From Pseudomonas triclosanedens (GTDB taxonomy: Bacteria; Pseudomonadota; Gammaproteobacteria; Pseudomonadales; Pseudomonadaceae): a stretch of DNA of 64,000 nt. Every line of letters starts with the position of its first letter. Within the stretch, counting starts at the first letter, position 1. This document shows, piece after piece, positions 51,540 to 60,821 of the stretch. The stretch covers positions 4,329,001 through 4,393,000 of the forward strand of contig NZ_CP113432.1 in assembly GCF_026686735.1 (NCBI RefSeq), read 5' to 3'. The notes under the pieces were generated by a model. The model searched no databases. It was not told the DNA's origin and was given only the letters and a program-made list of their open reading frames with translations. The translations under genes were made by a program, and so were the position numbers.

Positions 51540-52544
51540 ATGACTATTCGCCTGGCGATCAACGGCTTCGGCCGCATCGGTCGGAACATCCTCCGCGCCC
51601 TGTACTCGGGCACGTACCGCAAACACCTCCAGGTGGTGGCGATCAATGATCTTGGCGACGCCGCGATCAACGCCCATCTCTTCCAGTACGACAGCGTTCA
51701 CGGCCACTTCCACGGCTCGGTCGAGCATGACGCCGAGACCCTCAGGGTAGAGGGCGACAGCATTGCCGTCACGGCCATTCGCAACCCTGCGGAGTTGCCG
51801 TGGAAAGCGCTGGAGGTCGATATCGTCCTTGAATGCAGCGGACACTTCACATCCCGCGAGAAGGCCGCCGCACACCTGCAGGCGGGAGCGCGCAAGGTGA
51901 TCGTCTCCGCGCCGGGCAAAGGCCTGGACGCCACGGTGGTATTCGGCGTCAACCAAGACATCCTGCGGCCCGAGCACCAGATCATCTCCAATGCCTCCTG
52001 CACTACCAACTGCCTGGCGCCGGTCGCCCAGGTGCTGCAGCGTGAGCTGGGCATCGAACACGGGCTGATGACCACCATCCACGCCTATACCAACGACCAG
52101 AGCCTCTCCGACGCCTGCCACAGCGATCCATACCGGGCGCGTTCGGCAACCCAGTCAATGATCCCGACGAAGACCGGCGCCGCCGAAGCGGTCGGGCTGG
52201 TGCTCCCCAAACTGGCCGGCAAGCTCACCGGGCTGGCGGTGCGGGTACCGGTGATCAATGTATCGCTGGTGGACCTCACCGTGCAGGTCGGCCGCGACAC
52301 CTCCGCCGAGGAGGTCAACGCACTGTTCGAACGCGCCAGCCAAGCCTCGCCGATCCTCGGCTACAACCGCCAGCCGCTGGTGTCGGTGGACTTCAACCAC
52401 AACCCGCATTCGGCGGTGTTCGACGCCAGCCATACCCGGGTGAATGGCCGGATGGTGAAGGTGATGGCCTGGTACGACAACGAATGGGCATTCTCCAACC
52501 GCATGCTGGATACGGCGCAGGCCCTGCACCTGGCGCAGGGCTGA
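51540..52544 (+). CDS. gapA: Glyceraldehyde-3-phosphate dehydrogenase, type I
   Basis: GapA oxidises glyceraldehyde 3-phosphate from Eda to 1,3-bisphosphoglycerate. The 334-residue protein starts [18 protein letters not shown] at 51540. The catalytic Cys154 is in [13 protein letters not shown], and [11 protein letters not shown] marks the C-terminus. The residue after strand 2 is Asp (INDLGD), pointing to NAD+. It is divergent from edd and shares the HexR operator. The open frame starts earlier, without similarity. Confidence 0.96.
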   Translation: MTIRLAINGFGRIGRNILRALYSGTYRKHLQVVAINDLGDAAINAHLFQYDSVHGHFHGSVEHDAETLRVEGDSIAVTAIRNPAELPWKALEVDIVLECSGHFTSREKAAAHLQAGARKVIVSAPGKGLDATVVFGVNQDILRPEHQIISNASCTTNCLAPVAQVLQRELGIEHGLMTTIHAYTNDQSLSDACHSDPYRARSATQSMIPTKTGAAEAVGLVLPKLAGKLTGLAVRVPVINVSLVDLTVQVGRDTSAEEVNALFERASQASPILGYNRQPLVSVDFNHNPHSAVFDASHTRVNGRMVKVMAWYDNEWAFSNRMLDTAQALHLAQG

Positions 52545-52620
52545 CGTTTTCGGGCCCTCGGCGATGCACCCGCCAAAGCAGCGTATGCGTCGAAGTCGTA
52601 GGATCGCCCGCTGGCGCGAA

Positions 52621-52803
52621 CTAACGGTAAAGCCTTTTCCCCTGTGCCTCCAGTACCAGCAGGCGCATGTCCGCTTCGGCGAGGATCGCCTGTTGCCCCA
52701 GGTGATCTTCGTGCTTCCACGCCTTGATCTCATGGCGGCTGCGGCCACAACCGAGGCAAACGCCCTCTTCGAACTCACAGACCTTGATACATGGACTCTT
52801 CAC
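52621..52803 (-). CDS. Small DUF1289 cysteine-rich protein
   Basis: A 60-residue protein with the DUF1289 pattern SPCIKVCEFEEGVCLGCGRS: four conserved cysteines probably binding a metal or cluster, followed by a short helix with a conserved Trp. Function of the family is unknown. It is oriented against gapA, which ends 76 bases away, and is divergent from the membrane-protein gene. Confidence 0.85.
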   Translation of the reverse strand: MKSPCIKVCEFEEGVCLGCGRSRHEIKAWKHEDHLGQQAILAEADMRLLVLEAQGKRLYR

Positions 52804-52954
52804 GCGCTTCCTCTCTGACAGGGGTGAATATCAGTGGGCCTACACAATGGACACCCGCTCGGCGCCAAGGTCCAACTCGATTTCCCCATCGGCGCCATCG
52901 ACGCGGCCAATCGACACGCTAGAATCCGCCCTTCACGCACTCCGACCGCGCCGC

Positions 52955-53749
52955 ATGTTCGCCCTCAAGCTCACCCTGGTTCCGCTGTTCCTGCTGCTGG
53001 TGTCCCTCGCCGGGCGCTGGTGGGGACCGGCAGTGGCCGGCTGTCTCGCTGCCCTGCCGGCCATCGCCGGGCCGATTCTTTACCTGATCACCGTGGAGTA
53101 CGGCCGCAGTTTCGGCGCCCAGGCCGCACTGCTGGCGCTGGCGGCGATCTTCGCCTCGGAAACCTTCAACTTCACCTATGCCTGGCTGTGCCGGAATCAT
53201 CGCTGGCCGTTGGCGCTGACCGGCGCGACGCTCGCCTGGCTGATCGCTGCCTGGGCACTGACGCAACTTCCCGTCCACCCCGTTTCGTCAGCCGCCGCCT
53301 GGGCACTGATGGCGGCAGGGCTGGGCACGCTGACCAGCCACCTGTTCATGCCCCGCGCCGGGATAACGGCTACGGGCGCCTCGCTGAGTCGCTTCGAACT
53401 GGCCCTGCGCATGCTCGTCGGCGCCGTGCTGACCCTCGCGGTGACCGCCCTCGCCGGCTGGGCAGGGCCGAACTGGAGCGGGCTGCTGGCGGTTTTCCCG
53501 CTGCTGTCCATCGTCCTGTGCGTGTCATCGCAACGACTGCACGGCGCCGGTTTCGTCATCGCCCTGCTGCGCGGCATGGTCACCGGGCGGCCGGCCTTCG
53601 CCGCGTTCTGCCTGTGGCTGGCGCTGAGGCTGCCGGACAATGAGATTCTGCCGAGCTTCGCCGAGGCGGCGCTGCTGGCAATGCTGGCGCAGGGCGCGAT
53701 GCGCCGGTTGATCGGGATCAGAGGGCGAAAGGCAGCAAGAGCCGCCTGA
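52955..53749 (+). CDS. Multi-pass inner-membrane protein of unknown function
   Basis: A 264-residue hydrophobic protein with about eight membrane segments, for example LTLVPLFLLLVSLAGRWWG, ALTGATLAWLIAAWAL and LLAVFPLLSIVLCV. No charged catalytic motif or transporter signature is recognised. The start at 52955 precedes the first membrane segment; no good ribosome site is visible, and the frame is open 77 codons further up, so the start is uncertain. It is convergent with bglX. Confidence 0.7.
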   Translation: MFALKLTLVPLFLLLVSLAGRWWGPAVAGCLAALPAIAGPILYLITVEYGRSFGAQAALLALAAIFASETFNFTYAWLCRNHRWPLALTGATLAWLIAAWALTQLPVHPVSSAAAWALMAAGLGTLTSHLFMPRAGITATGASLSRFELALRMLVGAVLTLAVTALAGWAGPNWSGLLAVFPLLSIVLCVSSQRLHGAGFVIALLRGMVTGRPAFAAFCLWLALRLPDNEILPSFAEAALLAMLAQGAMRRLIGIRGRKAARAA

Positions 53750-53751
53750 AA

Positions 53752-53792
53752 GAAAAACGCCACGACTGTTCCAGCCGTGGCGTTCTCGTTTT
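53752..53792. terminator. Bidirectional terminator between the membrane protein and bglX
   Basis: AACGCCACG (53756-53764) pairs with CGTGGCGTT (53776-53784), flanked by an A-run and by TCTCGTTTT, so it can serve both convergent genes. Confidence 0.85.
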
Positions 53793-53808
53793 AAGCAGCG
53801 AGTGACAT

Positions 53809-56109
53809 TTAGAGCAGCGTAAAGCTCTGCTCCTTCACGTTGTCCGAATCCAGGCCGACATAGACCTTGAACTCGCCCGGCTCGGAAGCGTAGCGCAACT
53901 GGCTGTCGTAGAAGCGCAGGTCTTCCTCGCGGATCGGGAACTCCACGACTTTCGACTCGCCCGGTTTGAGCATGATCTTGCTGAAGCCCTTGAGCTCCTT
54001 CACCGGGCGGCTGATGGAGGCGGCAACGTCGCGCAGGTAGAGCTGTACCACGGTCTCGCCGGCCAGCTTGCCGGTGTTCTTCACGGTCACGCTGGCGGTG
54101 AGCTGCTCACCCTTCTTCAGCTTGTCAGCCGACATCTTCACGTCGGACACGCTGAAGTCGGTGTAGCTCAGGCCGAAACCAAACGGATACAGCGGACCGT
54201 TCTCCGAATCGAAGTAACGCGAGGTGTACTTGTTCGGGTGCTCGTGGTCGAACGGGCGGCCGGTGTTCAGGTGGTTGTAGTAGATAGGCACCTGGCCAAC
54301 CGAGCGAGGGAAGGTCATGGTCAGCTTGCCGGACGGATTGTAGTCGCCGAACAGGACATCGGCGATGGCGTTGCCGCCCTCGGTGCCGCTGAACCAGGTT
54401 TCCAGGATGGCATCGGCGTTCTCGCTCTCCCAGCGCAGGTCCAGCGGGCGGCCATTCATCAGCACCAGCACCAGCGGCTTGCCGGTCGCCTTGAGCGCCT
54501 TGAGCAGCTCGATCTGGCTCTGCGCGATGTGCAGATTGGTCTTGCTCGACGCCTCGTGGGCCATGCCCTGGGACTCGCCGACCACCGCTACCACTACGTC
54601 AGCCTGGCGGGCCTTTTCGACGGCTTCGTCGATCATTTCCTTCGGGCTGCGCTTGTCGACCTTGACGTCCTGGTCGTACTCGTTGAGGTATTTGACGATC
54701 TCCGCATCGTCGGTGACGTTGGCGCCCTTGGCGTAGAGCAGCGCTGCGTGGCCACGGGTCGCGGCGCCCATGCCTTCGAGCACGGTCACGGCCTGGAACG
54801 CCTTGCCAGCAGCGGACCAACTGCCCATCACGTCGCGCTTGCTGTCGGCCAGCGGGCCGATCAGGGCGATCACGCCATCGCGCTTGAGCGGCAGCACGCC
54901 GTTGTCGTTCTTCAGCAGTACCATGCCTTTGCGTGCAACTTCGCGGGCGTCGGCGCGATGCAGGCGATCCTCCGCATCGGTGTCCACCGGGTCCGCGCCC
55001 TGCAGGTAGCGGTACGGATCCTTGAACAGGCCCATGTCCCACTTGGCGGCAAGCACGTCGCGGCAGGCGCGCTCGATCTCATCCTGGCTGATAAGCCCGG
55101 CCTTGAGCAGCTCGGGCATGTGCTTGCCGTAGAGATCGTCGTTCATGTTCATTTCAACGCCGGCGTTGATCGCCAGGCGCGTGGCATCGCGCTCGTTGGC
55201 GGCCACGCCGTGCTTGATCAGTTCGAGCACCGCGCCGTGGTCGCTCAGGGTCAGGCCCTTGTAGCCCCACTGGCCGCGCAGCAGGTCCTGCAGCAGCCAC
55301 TTGTTGGCGGTGGCAGGCACGCCGTTGATGCTGTTCAGCGACACCATCACCGCGCCAGCGCCGGCATCGATGGCCGCGCGGTACGGCGGCAGGTAGTCCT
55401 GGAACATGCGCTGCGGGCTCATGTCGACGGTGTTGTAATCGCGGCCGCCTTCGCCCGCGCCGTACAGGGCGAAGTGCTTGACCCCGGCCATGATGGTTTC
55501 CGGCTGGTCCAGGCCCTTGCCCTGGTAGCCCCGGACCACCGCCGCGGCGACCTTGCCGGTCAGCCAGGCGTCTTCGCCGAAGCCTTCGGAAACACGGCCC
55601 CAGCGCGGATCGCGGGCGATATCGACGGTGGGCGAATAGGTCAGGTTGAGGCCGTCGGCGCTGGCCTCGATGGCCGAGACGCGGGCGCTGCGCTCGATCG
55701 ATTCGAGATCCCAGCTAGCCGCCAGGCCCAGGCCGATGGGGAATACGGTGCGATGGCCGTGGACCACGTCATAGGCGAAGAACAGCGGGATCTTCAGGCG
55801 GCTCTTCATGGCCGCGTCCTGCAGATCGCGAATGCCCGGGCGGACAACAGTGTTGAACACCGCGCCGGTGGTGCCGGCGGCAATCTCCTTCAGCAGTACC
55901 GGCTTGGGATGATCCGGACCGACGCTGACCAGGCGCAGTTGGCCGATCTTCTCTTCCAGCGTCATGCGCTGCATCAGGCTATCGATGAAGGCGTCCTTCG
56001 ACTGGCCGGGCAACGGCACGGCGGGGCCTTCGGCGGCGGAGAGCAAAGTGCTGTTCAGGCCCAACAGGAGGCCGAGCCAGCAGATACGGCTGATTGGAGT
56101 TCTTTTCAT
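53809..56109 (-). CDS. bglX: Periplasmic beta-glucosidase BglX (GH3)
   Basis: BglX releases glucose from beta-linked disaccharides in the periplasm. The 766-residue GH3 enzyme has a signal peptide (ICWLGLLLGLNSTLLSAAEG), an N-terminal TIM-barrel with the nucleophile Asp290 in LTLSDHGAV, a second domain with the likely acid/base Glu in VVGESQGMAHEAS, and a C-terminal fibronectin III-like domain. The start at 56109 is chosen for the Lys/Arg-containing signal peptide; a five-residue longer frame exists. Released glucose would need an uptake system, which is not found in the sugar cluster nearby. Confidence 0.94.
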   Translation of the reverse strand: MKRTPISRICWLGLLLGLNSTLLSAAEGPAVPLPGQSKDAFIDSLMQRMTLEEKIGQLRLVSVGPDHPKPVLLKEIAAGTTGAVFNTVVRPGIRDLQDAAMKSRLKIPLFFAYDVVHGHRTVFPIGLGLAASWDLESIERSARVSAIEASADGLNLTYSPTVDIARDPRWGRVSEGFGEDAWLTGKVAAAVVRGYQGKGLDQPETIMAGVKHFALYGAGEGGRDYNTVDMSPQRMFQDYLPPYRAAIDAGAGAVMVSLNSINGVPATANKWLLQDLLRGQWGYKGLTLSDHGAVLELIKHGVAANERDATRLAINAGVEMNMNDDLYGKHMPELLKAGLISQDEIERACRDVLAAKWDMGLFKDPYRYLQGADPVDTDAEDRLHRADAREVARKGMVLLKNDNGVLPLKRDGVIALIGPLADSKRDVMGSWSAAGKAFQAVTVLEGMGAATRGHAALLYAKGANVTDDAEIVKYLNEYDQDVKVDKRSPKEMIDEAVEKARQADVVVAVVGESQGMAHEASSKTNLHIAQSQIELLKALKATGKPLVLVLMNGRPLDLRWESENADAILETWFSGTEGGNAIADVLFGDYNPSGKLTMTFPRSVGQVPIYYNHLNTGRPFDHEHPNKYTSRYFDSENGPLYPFGFGLSYTDFSVSDVKMSADKLKKGEQLTASVTVKNTGKLAGETVVQLYLRDVAASISRPVKELKGFSKIMLKPGESKVVEFPIREEDLRFYDSQLRYASEPGEFKVYVGLDSDNVKEQSFTLL

Positions 56110-56301
56110 ATGGGCACTCAGCAACCGGCGTCAGGCGCCAGTCCGCTGCAGAAGGTTGGAATATCGATACCGGTTGCGGAGGCTTTTGCCGACGTTTTCC
56201 CCGGGTTTCCCCGCCAGCGCGCCTCGACGCGGCACATAAGGTCGTCTCGCGGAGGTCGGAAGTCAATCACCGAACGACTGGATGCGTTTACGGAAGTCGT
56301 C

Positions 56302-57309
56302 TCAGTGATCACGCTCACGGGCGATGGACTCCATTTCCTCACGCATCGCCTCGGCCAGTGCACGCTCCTCGTCCCACGCCTCCTCCGCCTCAGCAGCCGC
56401 TGGCGCGGGTGGCTCGCTGGCTTCCGGCTGGATGACAGGCTCCTCCGGCGGCACTTCGGGCAGGCCGAACACACCGCTGAAATCGGCATCCACGCCGCTG
56501 TCCTCGTCGTCCGCTGGCGGCAGGTCGATGAGATCGTCGAAGTCGGTCTTCAGACCCGACTCCATCTCGTCCAGTTCGGCGAGCAGGCTGCGGAAGCTGG
56601 TCTCCTCCGGTTTCTCTTCCGGCGGCGCTGGCTCCGGCTCCTCGCCGGCATCGCGCAAGGCCTGGTCGGCCAGCGCTTGCAGCGACGGCGGCACATAGTC
56701 CTCGTCGTACTCTTCGGGACCGGGAATGCGCGAAACCGGCGCCATGTCTTCGAGAATCGGCTGCGGCTCGGGCTCCATCAGCTTCAGTTCGGCCAGCGGC
56801 GGCAGCTCTTCCAGGCTTTTCAGGTTGAAGTAGTCGAGGAAGGTGCGGGTGGTGGCGAGCATGGCCGGGCGGCCAGGCACTTCGCGGTAGCCAACGATGC
56901 GGATCCACTCGCGCTCCATCAGCGTCTTGACGATCTGGGTGTTCACCGCGACGCCACGAATCTCCTCGATTTCGCCACGGGTGATGGGCTGGCGGTAGGC
57001 GATCAGCGCCAAGGTCTCCAGCAGCGCACGGGAGTAGCGCTGCGGGCGTTCTTCCCACAACCGGCCAACCCAGGGCGCGAGCTTCTCGCGAATCTGCAGA
57101 CGGTAGCCGGTGGCCACTTCCTTCAACTCGAAGGAACGGCCCGCGCACGACAGCGACAGCACCGCCAGCGCATCGCGGAATTGCTGCGGCTCGGGGCGCT
57201 CGGCTTCCTCGAACAGTTCGCCCAGGCGTTCCAGCGACAAGGGCTTGCCGGCAGCCAGGAGGATGCCTTCGAGCAGGGTCGCCAGTTCTTGAGGGTCGGA
57301 AAGATTCAT
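56302..57309 (-). CDS. scpB: Segregation and condensation protein ScpB with acidic C-terminal extension
   Basis: ScpB joins ScpA and SMC in the condensin that compacts and separates chromosomes. The first 180 residues carry the two winged-helix domains (ELATLLEGILLAAGKPLSLE, ALLETLALIAYRQPITRGEI, GRPAMLATTRTFLDYFNLKS). About 150 further residues are acidic and Pro/Glu-rich and look disordered; they are absent in the shorter Bacillus protein of about 200 residues. It follows the GNAT gene by 16 bases. Confidence 0.92.
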   Translation of the reverse strand: MNLSDPQELATLLEGILLAAGKPLSLERLGELFEEAERPEPQQFRDALAVLSLSCAGRSFELKEVATGYRLQIREKLAPWVGRLWEERPQRYSRALLETLALIAYRQPITRGEIEEIRGVAVNTQIVKTLMEREWIRIVGYREVPGRPAMLATTRTFLDYFNLKSLEELPPLAELKLMEPEPQPILEDMAPVSRIPGPEEYDEDYVPPSLQALADQALRDAGEEPEPAPPEEKPEETSFRSLLAELDEMESGLKTDFDDLIDLPPADDEDSGVDADFSGVFGLPEVPPEEPVIQPEASEPPAPAAAEAEEAWDEERALAEAMREEMESIARERDH

Positions 57310-57325
57310 CGAGTCGCTCTATGGG

Positions 57326-57838
57326 TCAGCCGAAACGGGTGAAGGCCGGGTGGAAGGCTACCTCGCCGCGCACCGCCACGGCCTGCGGCTGGAGACGCAG
57401 GGCCTGGCAGTACTGGGCGGGTATGCCGGGAAATACCAGGGTGTCGTCGACGACGAAACCGAAGCGCGCATAGTAAGCCGGATCGCCCACCAGAACACAG
57501 CCGGCCACGCCGTCGGCGCGCAGGCGCCGCAGGCAGGCCTCGGCCAGTGCGCTGCCGATACCTGCGCGTTGCCGCGCCGGCAGGACGGCCAACGGGCCCA
57601 GGCCCAGCCAGCCGAGATAGGCGCCGTCGATGGTCACTGGCGACGCAGCCAGGTAGCCAAGCACTTCCCCCGCCTCTTCGGCCACCAGCGCGAGGCTGAG
57701 CGCGCCTTCCTCGCGCAGGGCGCTCACCAGCAGGTGCTCGGTCTGCCGGCTGTGCGGGTGATCGGCAAAGGCCGCGCGCAGCAGGGAATCGACGGCGGCG
57801 TGATCGCCGGGTTGCTCAGGTCGGATCGTCAAGGTCAT
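57326..57838 (-). CDS. GNAT-family N-acetyltransferase
   Basis: A 170-residue GNAT enzyme moving an acetyl group from acetyl-CoA to an unknown amine. The acetyl-CoA loop is LPARQRAGIGSALAEACL (R/Q-x-x-G-x-G/A), followed by the strand GCVLVGDPAYYARFGFV, a YhbS-like pattern. The start at 57838 overlaps the end of scpA by 23 bases, and scpB starts 16 bases after its stop. It is thus translated inside the scpA-scpB operon. Confidence 0.88.
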   Translation of the reverse strand: MTLTIRPEQPGDHAAVDSLLRAAFADHPHSRQTEHLLVSALREEGALSLALVAEEAGEVLGYLAASPVTIDGAYLGWLGLGPLAVLPARQRAGIGSALAEACLRRLRADGVAGCVLVGDPAYYARFGFVVDDTLVFPGIPAQYCQALRLQPQAVAVRGEVAFHPAFTRFG

Positions 57839-58757
57839 CGAAGGTCGGCTCCGGCGGCGGCACTTCCTGTGGTTCGAAGGCGCCCTCGCCCTCGTCCTGT
57901 AGGGTTTCGACGGACGGCGCGCCCTCCGTCGTCTCGGTCCGGGCACGCACGTGGATCGGTGCGAAGGCAGCGTTCTGCACCAGCTCCACCAGTTGCTCCT
58001 TGACCAGTTCGAGGACGGCCATGAAGGTCACCACGACGCCGAGCTTGCCCTCTTCCACGCGGAACAGTGTGATGAATGGCACAAAGCCTTCGCCCTTCAG
58101 CCGTTCGAGAATTTCACTCATGCGCTCGCGAGTGGAGAGCATCTCACGCGTGACCTGGTGGCTTTCGAACAGATCGGCCCGGCGCAGCACCTCGGCCATG
58201 CACAGCATCAGCTCCTGCATGTCCACTTCCGGCAGCAGCCGGCGCGCCCGCGCATCCGGCGCGGCGACGGTGGGCACCACGTAGTCGCGGCCCAGGCGCG
58301 GCAGTTCGTCGAGGTCCTCGGCGGCTTTCTTGAAGCGCTCGTACTCCTGCAGGCGGCGGATCAGCTCGGCGCGCGGGTCGTCCTCCTCCTCCTCGGCCCC
58401 CGCCGAGCGCGGCAGCAGCATGCGCGACTTGATCTCGGCGAGCATGGCAGCCATCACCAGGTATTCGGCGGCCAGCTCCAGGCGCACCGACTTCATCAGC
58501 TCGACGTAGCCCATGTACTGGCGGGTAATCTCCGCCACGGGGATGTCGAGGATGTCGATGTTCTGCTTGCGGATCAGGTAGAGCAGCAGGTCGAGCGGAC
58601 CTTCGAAGGCGTCAAGGAAGACCTCCAGCGCGTCCGGCGGGATGTACAGGTCCTGCGGCAGCTCGGTTACGGCCTCGCCATAGACCAGCGCCAATTGCAC
58701 CGGCACCTGGTATTCAGGGGCGGCGGAAGGGGCTTGCGGCTCGGTCAGGTCACTCAT
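57816..58757 (-). CDS. scpA: Segregation and condensation protein ScpA
   Basis: ScpA is the kleisin that bridges the SMC heads. The 313 residues hold the N-terminal kleisin motif VFLDAFEGPLDLLLYLIRKQ, then AEYLVMAAMLAEIKSRMLLP, and the C-terminal winged helix (VTFMAVLELVKEQLVELVQ). The start at 58757 gives a short variable leader before the kleisin motif; the frame is open 49 codons further. The last residues are acidic and run into the overlapping GNAT gene. Confidence 0.92.
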   Translation of the reverse strand: MSDLTEPQAPSAAPEYQVPVQLALVYGEAVTELPQDLYIPPDALEVFLDAFEGPLDLLLYLIRKQNIDILDIPVAEITRQYMGYVELMKSVRLELAAEYLVMAAMLAEIKSRMLLPRSAGAEEEEDDPRAELIRRLQEYERFKKAAEDLDELPRLGRDYVVPTVAAPDARARRLLPEVDMQELMLCMAEVLRRADLFESHQVTREMLSTRERMSEILERLKGEGFVPFITLFRVEEGKLGVVVTFMAVLELVKEQLVELVQNAAFAPIHVRARTETTEGAPSVETLQDEGEGAFEPQEVPPPEPTFDDLDDPT

Positions 58758-58925
58758 CGGCCACTCGTCAGGCTCTGGGGGTTCGAAGTCGGCATTATCC
58801 CTGCTTTTGCCGGTGGCGCGAGGGGCTTTTGGCGGAAGAAATGGGGCGGTCACAGCATCCGCTGCCGAGCACCCCGCAGGATGGACCGTGCTTCGCTCGC
58901 CCATCCTGCGAAGGTTCGATGCCGC

Positions 58926-60140
58926 TCAGCGGTAGGTCAGCCCCATCGCCTGGCGCACTTCCACCAGCGTCTCGCGCGCCGCCTCGCGGGCGCGCTCGGA
59001 GCCTTCGGCGAGGATGCTGCGCACCAGCTCCGGGTTGTCTTCGTAGTCCAGCGCGCGCTCCTGAATCGGCGCCAGCTCCTGCTGGATCGACGCGATCAGC
59101 GGCCGCTTGCAGTCCAGGCAGCCGATGCCCGCGCTGCGGCAGCCTTCCTGCACCCAGTTCCGGCAACCTTCATCGGAGTAGATAAGGTGCCACTGCCACA
59201 CCGGGCAGCGCGCCGGGTCGCCCGGGTCATTGCGATGCACCCGCGCAGGATCGGTAGGCATGCGGGAAATCTTTTCCTCCACCTCTGCCGGGCTGTCGCG
59301 CAGAACGATAGTGTTGCCGTGGGACTTGGACATCTTCTGCCCGTCCAGGCCGGGCATCTTCGGCTCGTGGCTGGTGAGGGTCTGCGGCTCGGGCAGCAAC
59401 AGCCTGCTGCTGCCCTCGAGGTAGCCGAACAGCCGCTCGCGGTCGCCCAGGGTCAGGCTCTGCTGTTCCTTGAGCAGGGCCCGCGCGGTCTCCAGCGCTT
59501 CGCCATCGCCCTGTTCCTGCCAGGTGCGGCGCAGGCTGGTGTAGAGCTTGCCGGTCTTCTTGCCCAGGCGGGAAATGGCGGTCTGCACCCGCTCCTCGAA
59601 GTCGTCCTCACCGCCGTAGAGGTGGTTGAAGCGCCGGGCGATCTCGCGGCTGAACTCGACGTGGGCGAACTGATCGGACCCCACCGGCACCAGCCCTGCG
59701 CGATAGATCAGGATGTCCGCCGCCTGCAACAACGGGTAGCCGAGGAAGCCGTAGGTGGAAAGGTCCTTGTGGCTGAGCTTTTCCTGCAGTTCTTTGTAGG
59801 TCGGCACCCGCTCCAGCCACGACAGCGGGCAGATCATCGACAGCAGCAGATGCAGTTCGGCGTGCTCGGGCACCTGGGACTGGATGAACATCGTCGATGC
59901 GCTGGGGCTGACACCCACCGCGAGCCAGTCGATGGCCATGTCACGCACGTGCTGGCGGATGCCGCCGGTATCGTCGTACTCGGTAGTCAGTGCATGCCAG
60001 TCGACGATGGAAAAAAAGCACTCGTATTCGTGCTGCAGCTTCACCCAGTTCTGCAGCACGCCGTGATAGTGACCCAGGTACAGGCGCCCTGTGGGGCGCA
60101 TGCCGGAAAGCACACGGCGCTGGGAATCGACGCTGGCCAA
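58926..60140 (-). CDS. trpS: Tryptophanyl-tRNA synthetase with probable Fe-S binding motif
   Basis: TrpS charges tRNA-Trp. The 404-residue class I synthetase has the HIGH-equivalent PTGRLYLGHYHG and KMSKS in LDGQKMSKSHGN. It carries an insertion of about 60 residues (around 200-260) not found in the short 334-residue form. After KMSKS there is a cysteine set C-x21-C-x6-C-x2-C (CPVWQW to CLDCK). This closely matches the [4Fe-4S] motif C-x22-C-x6-C-x2-C of Thermotoga TrpRS, thought to contact the anticodon. Cluster binding here is inference. Confidence 0.94.
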   Translation of the reverse strand: MASVDSQRRVLSGMRPTGRLYLGHYHGVLQNWVKLQHEYECFFSIVDWHALTTEYDDTGGIRQHVRDMAIDWLAVGVSPSASTMFIQSQVPEHAELHLLLSMICPLSWLERVPTYKELQEKLSHKDLSTYGFLGYPLLQAADILIYRAGLVPVGSDQFAHVEFSREIARRFNHLYGGEDDFEERVQTAISRLGKKTGKLYTSLRRTWQEQGDGEALETARALLKEQQSLTLGDRERLFGYLEGSSRLLLPEPQTLTSHEPKMPGLDGQKMSKSHGNTIVLRDSPAEVEEKISRMPTDPARVHRNDPGDPARCPVWQWHLIYSDEGCRNWVQEGCRSAGIGCLDCKRPLIASIQQELAPIQERALDYEDNPELVRSILAEGSERAREAARETLVEVRQAMGLTYR

Positions 60141-60191
60141 AGATCAACCTCGCGGAATCGGGAACGAAGTGCGCAGTATAGGTGCCCGCCC

Positions 60192-60821
60192 TCAGGCGTT
60201 GACCATGAACGGCTCGGGATCACCGCAACCAACCCGCACTACCACGGGGTCCTCATCGGTCAGGGCGATCACGGTGGAAGCCTCGCCACCGCCGTAGCCG
60301 CCATCGATGATCAGGTCTACCTGGTGCTCCAGCAGGTCGCGCATCTCGTAGGGGTCGTTCAGCGGCTCGGTCTGCCCCGGCAGGATCAGGCTGACGCTCA
60401 TCAACGGCTCACCCAGCTCTTCCAGCAGCGCCAGGGCGATAGGGCAGCTCGGCACGCGCAGGCCGATGGTGCGGCGCTTGGGGTGCAGCAACATCCTCGG
60501 CACCTCGCGGGTGGCGTTGAGAATGAAGGTGTAGGGGCCGGGGGTGTGCGCCTTGAGCAGGCGGAACAGGCCGGTGTCGACCTTCGCGTAGAGCCCCAGC
60601 TCGGAGAGGTCGCGGCAGACCAGGGTGAAGTTGTGCTTGTCGTCCAGTTGGCGCAGGCGGCGGATGCGTTCCACCGCCGACTTTTCGCCGATCCGGCATC
60701 CCAGGGCATAGGAGGAATCGGTTGGATAAGCGATCACGCCGCCCTGCCTGACGATCTCCACCGCCTGCTTGATCAGGCGCAGTTGGGGGTTTTCCGGGTG
60801 GACTTGAAAGAACTGGCTCAT
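60192..60821 (-). CDS. YciO-type Sua5/YrdC family protein
   Basis: A 209-residue YrdC-like domain protein. Family motifs are GGVIAYPTDSSYALGCRIG, PGPYTFILNAT and GLRVPSCPIALALLEE. Relatives make threonylcarbamoyl-AMP for the t6A tRNA modification, but the YciO subgroup is of uncertain role. It starts at 60821, overlapping the stop of the PHP gene by ATGA. The two are neighbours in E. coli as well (yciO and yciV). Confidence 0.9.
   Translation of the reverse strand: MSQFFQVHPENPQLRLIKQAVEIVRQGGVIAYPTDSSYALGCRIGEKSAVERIRRLRQLDDKHNFTLVCRDLSELGLYAKVDTGLFRLLKAHTPGPYTFILNATREVPRMLLHPKRRTIGLRVPSCPIALALLEELGEPLMSVSLILPGQTEPLNDPYEMRDLLEHQVDLIIDGGYGGGEASTVIALTDEDPVVVRVGCGDPEPFMVNA

Noticed and set aside
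54238..57342. A 1034-residue plus-strand frame opposite bglX and scpB.
   Set aside because: It crosses two well-supported minus-strand genes and their intergenic gap; its composition is an antisense artefact of high GC3.
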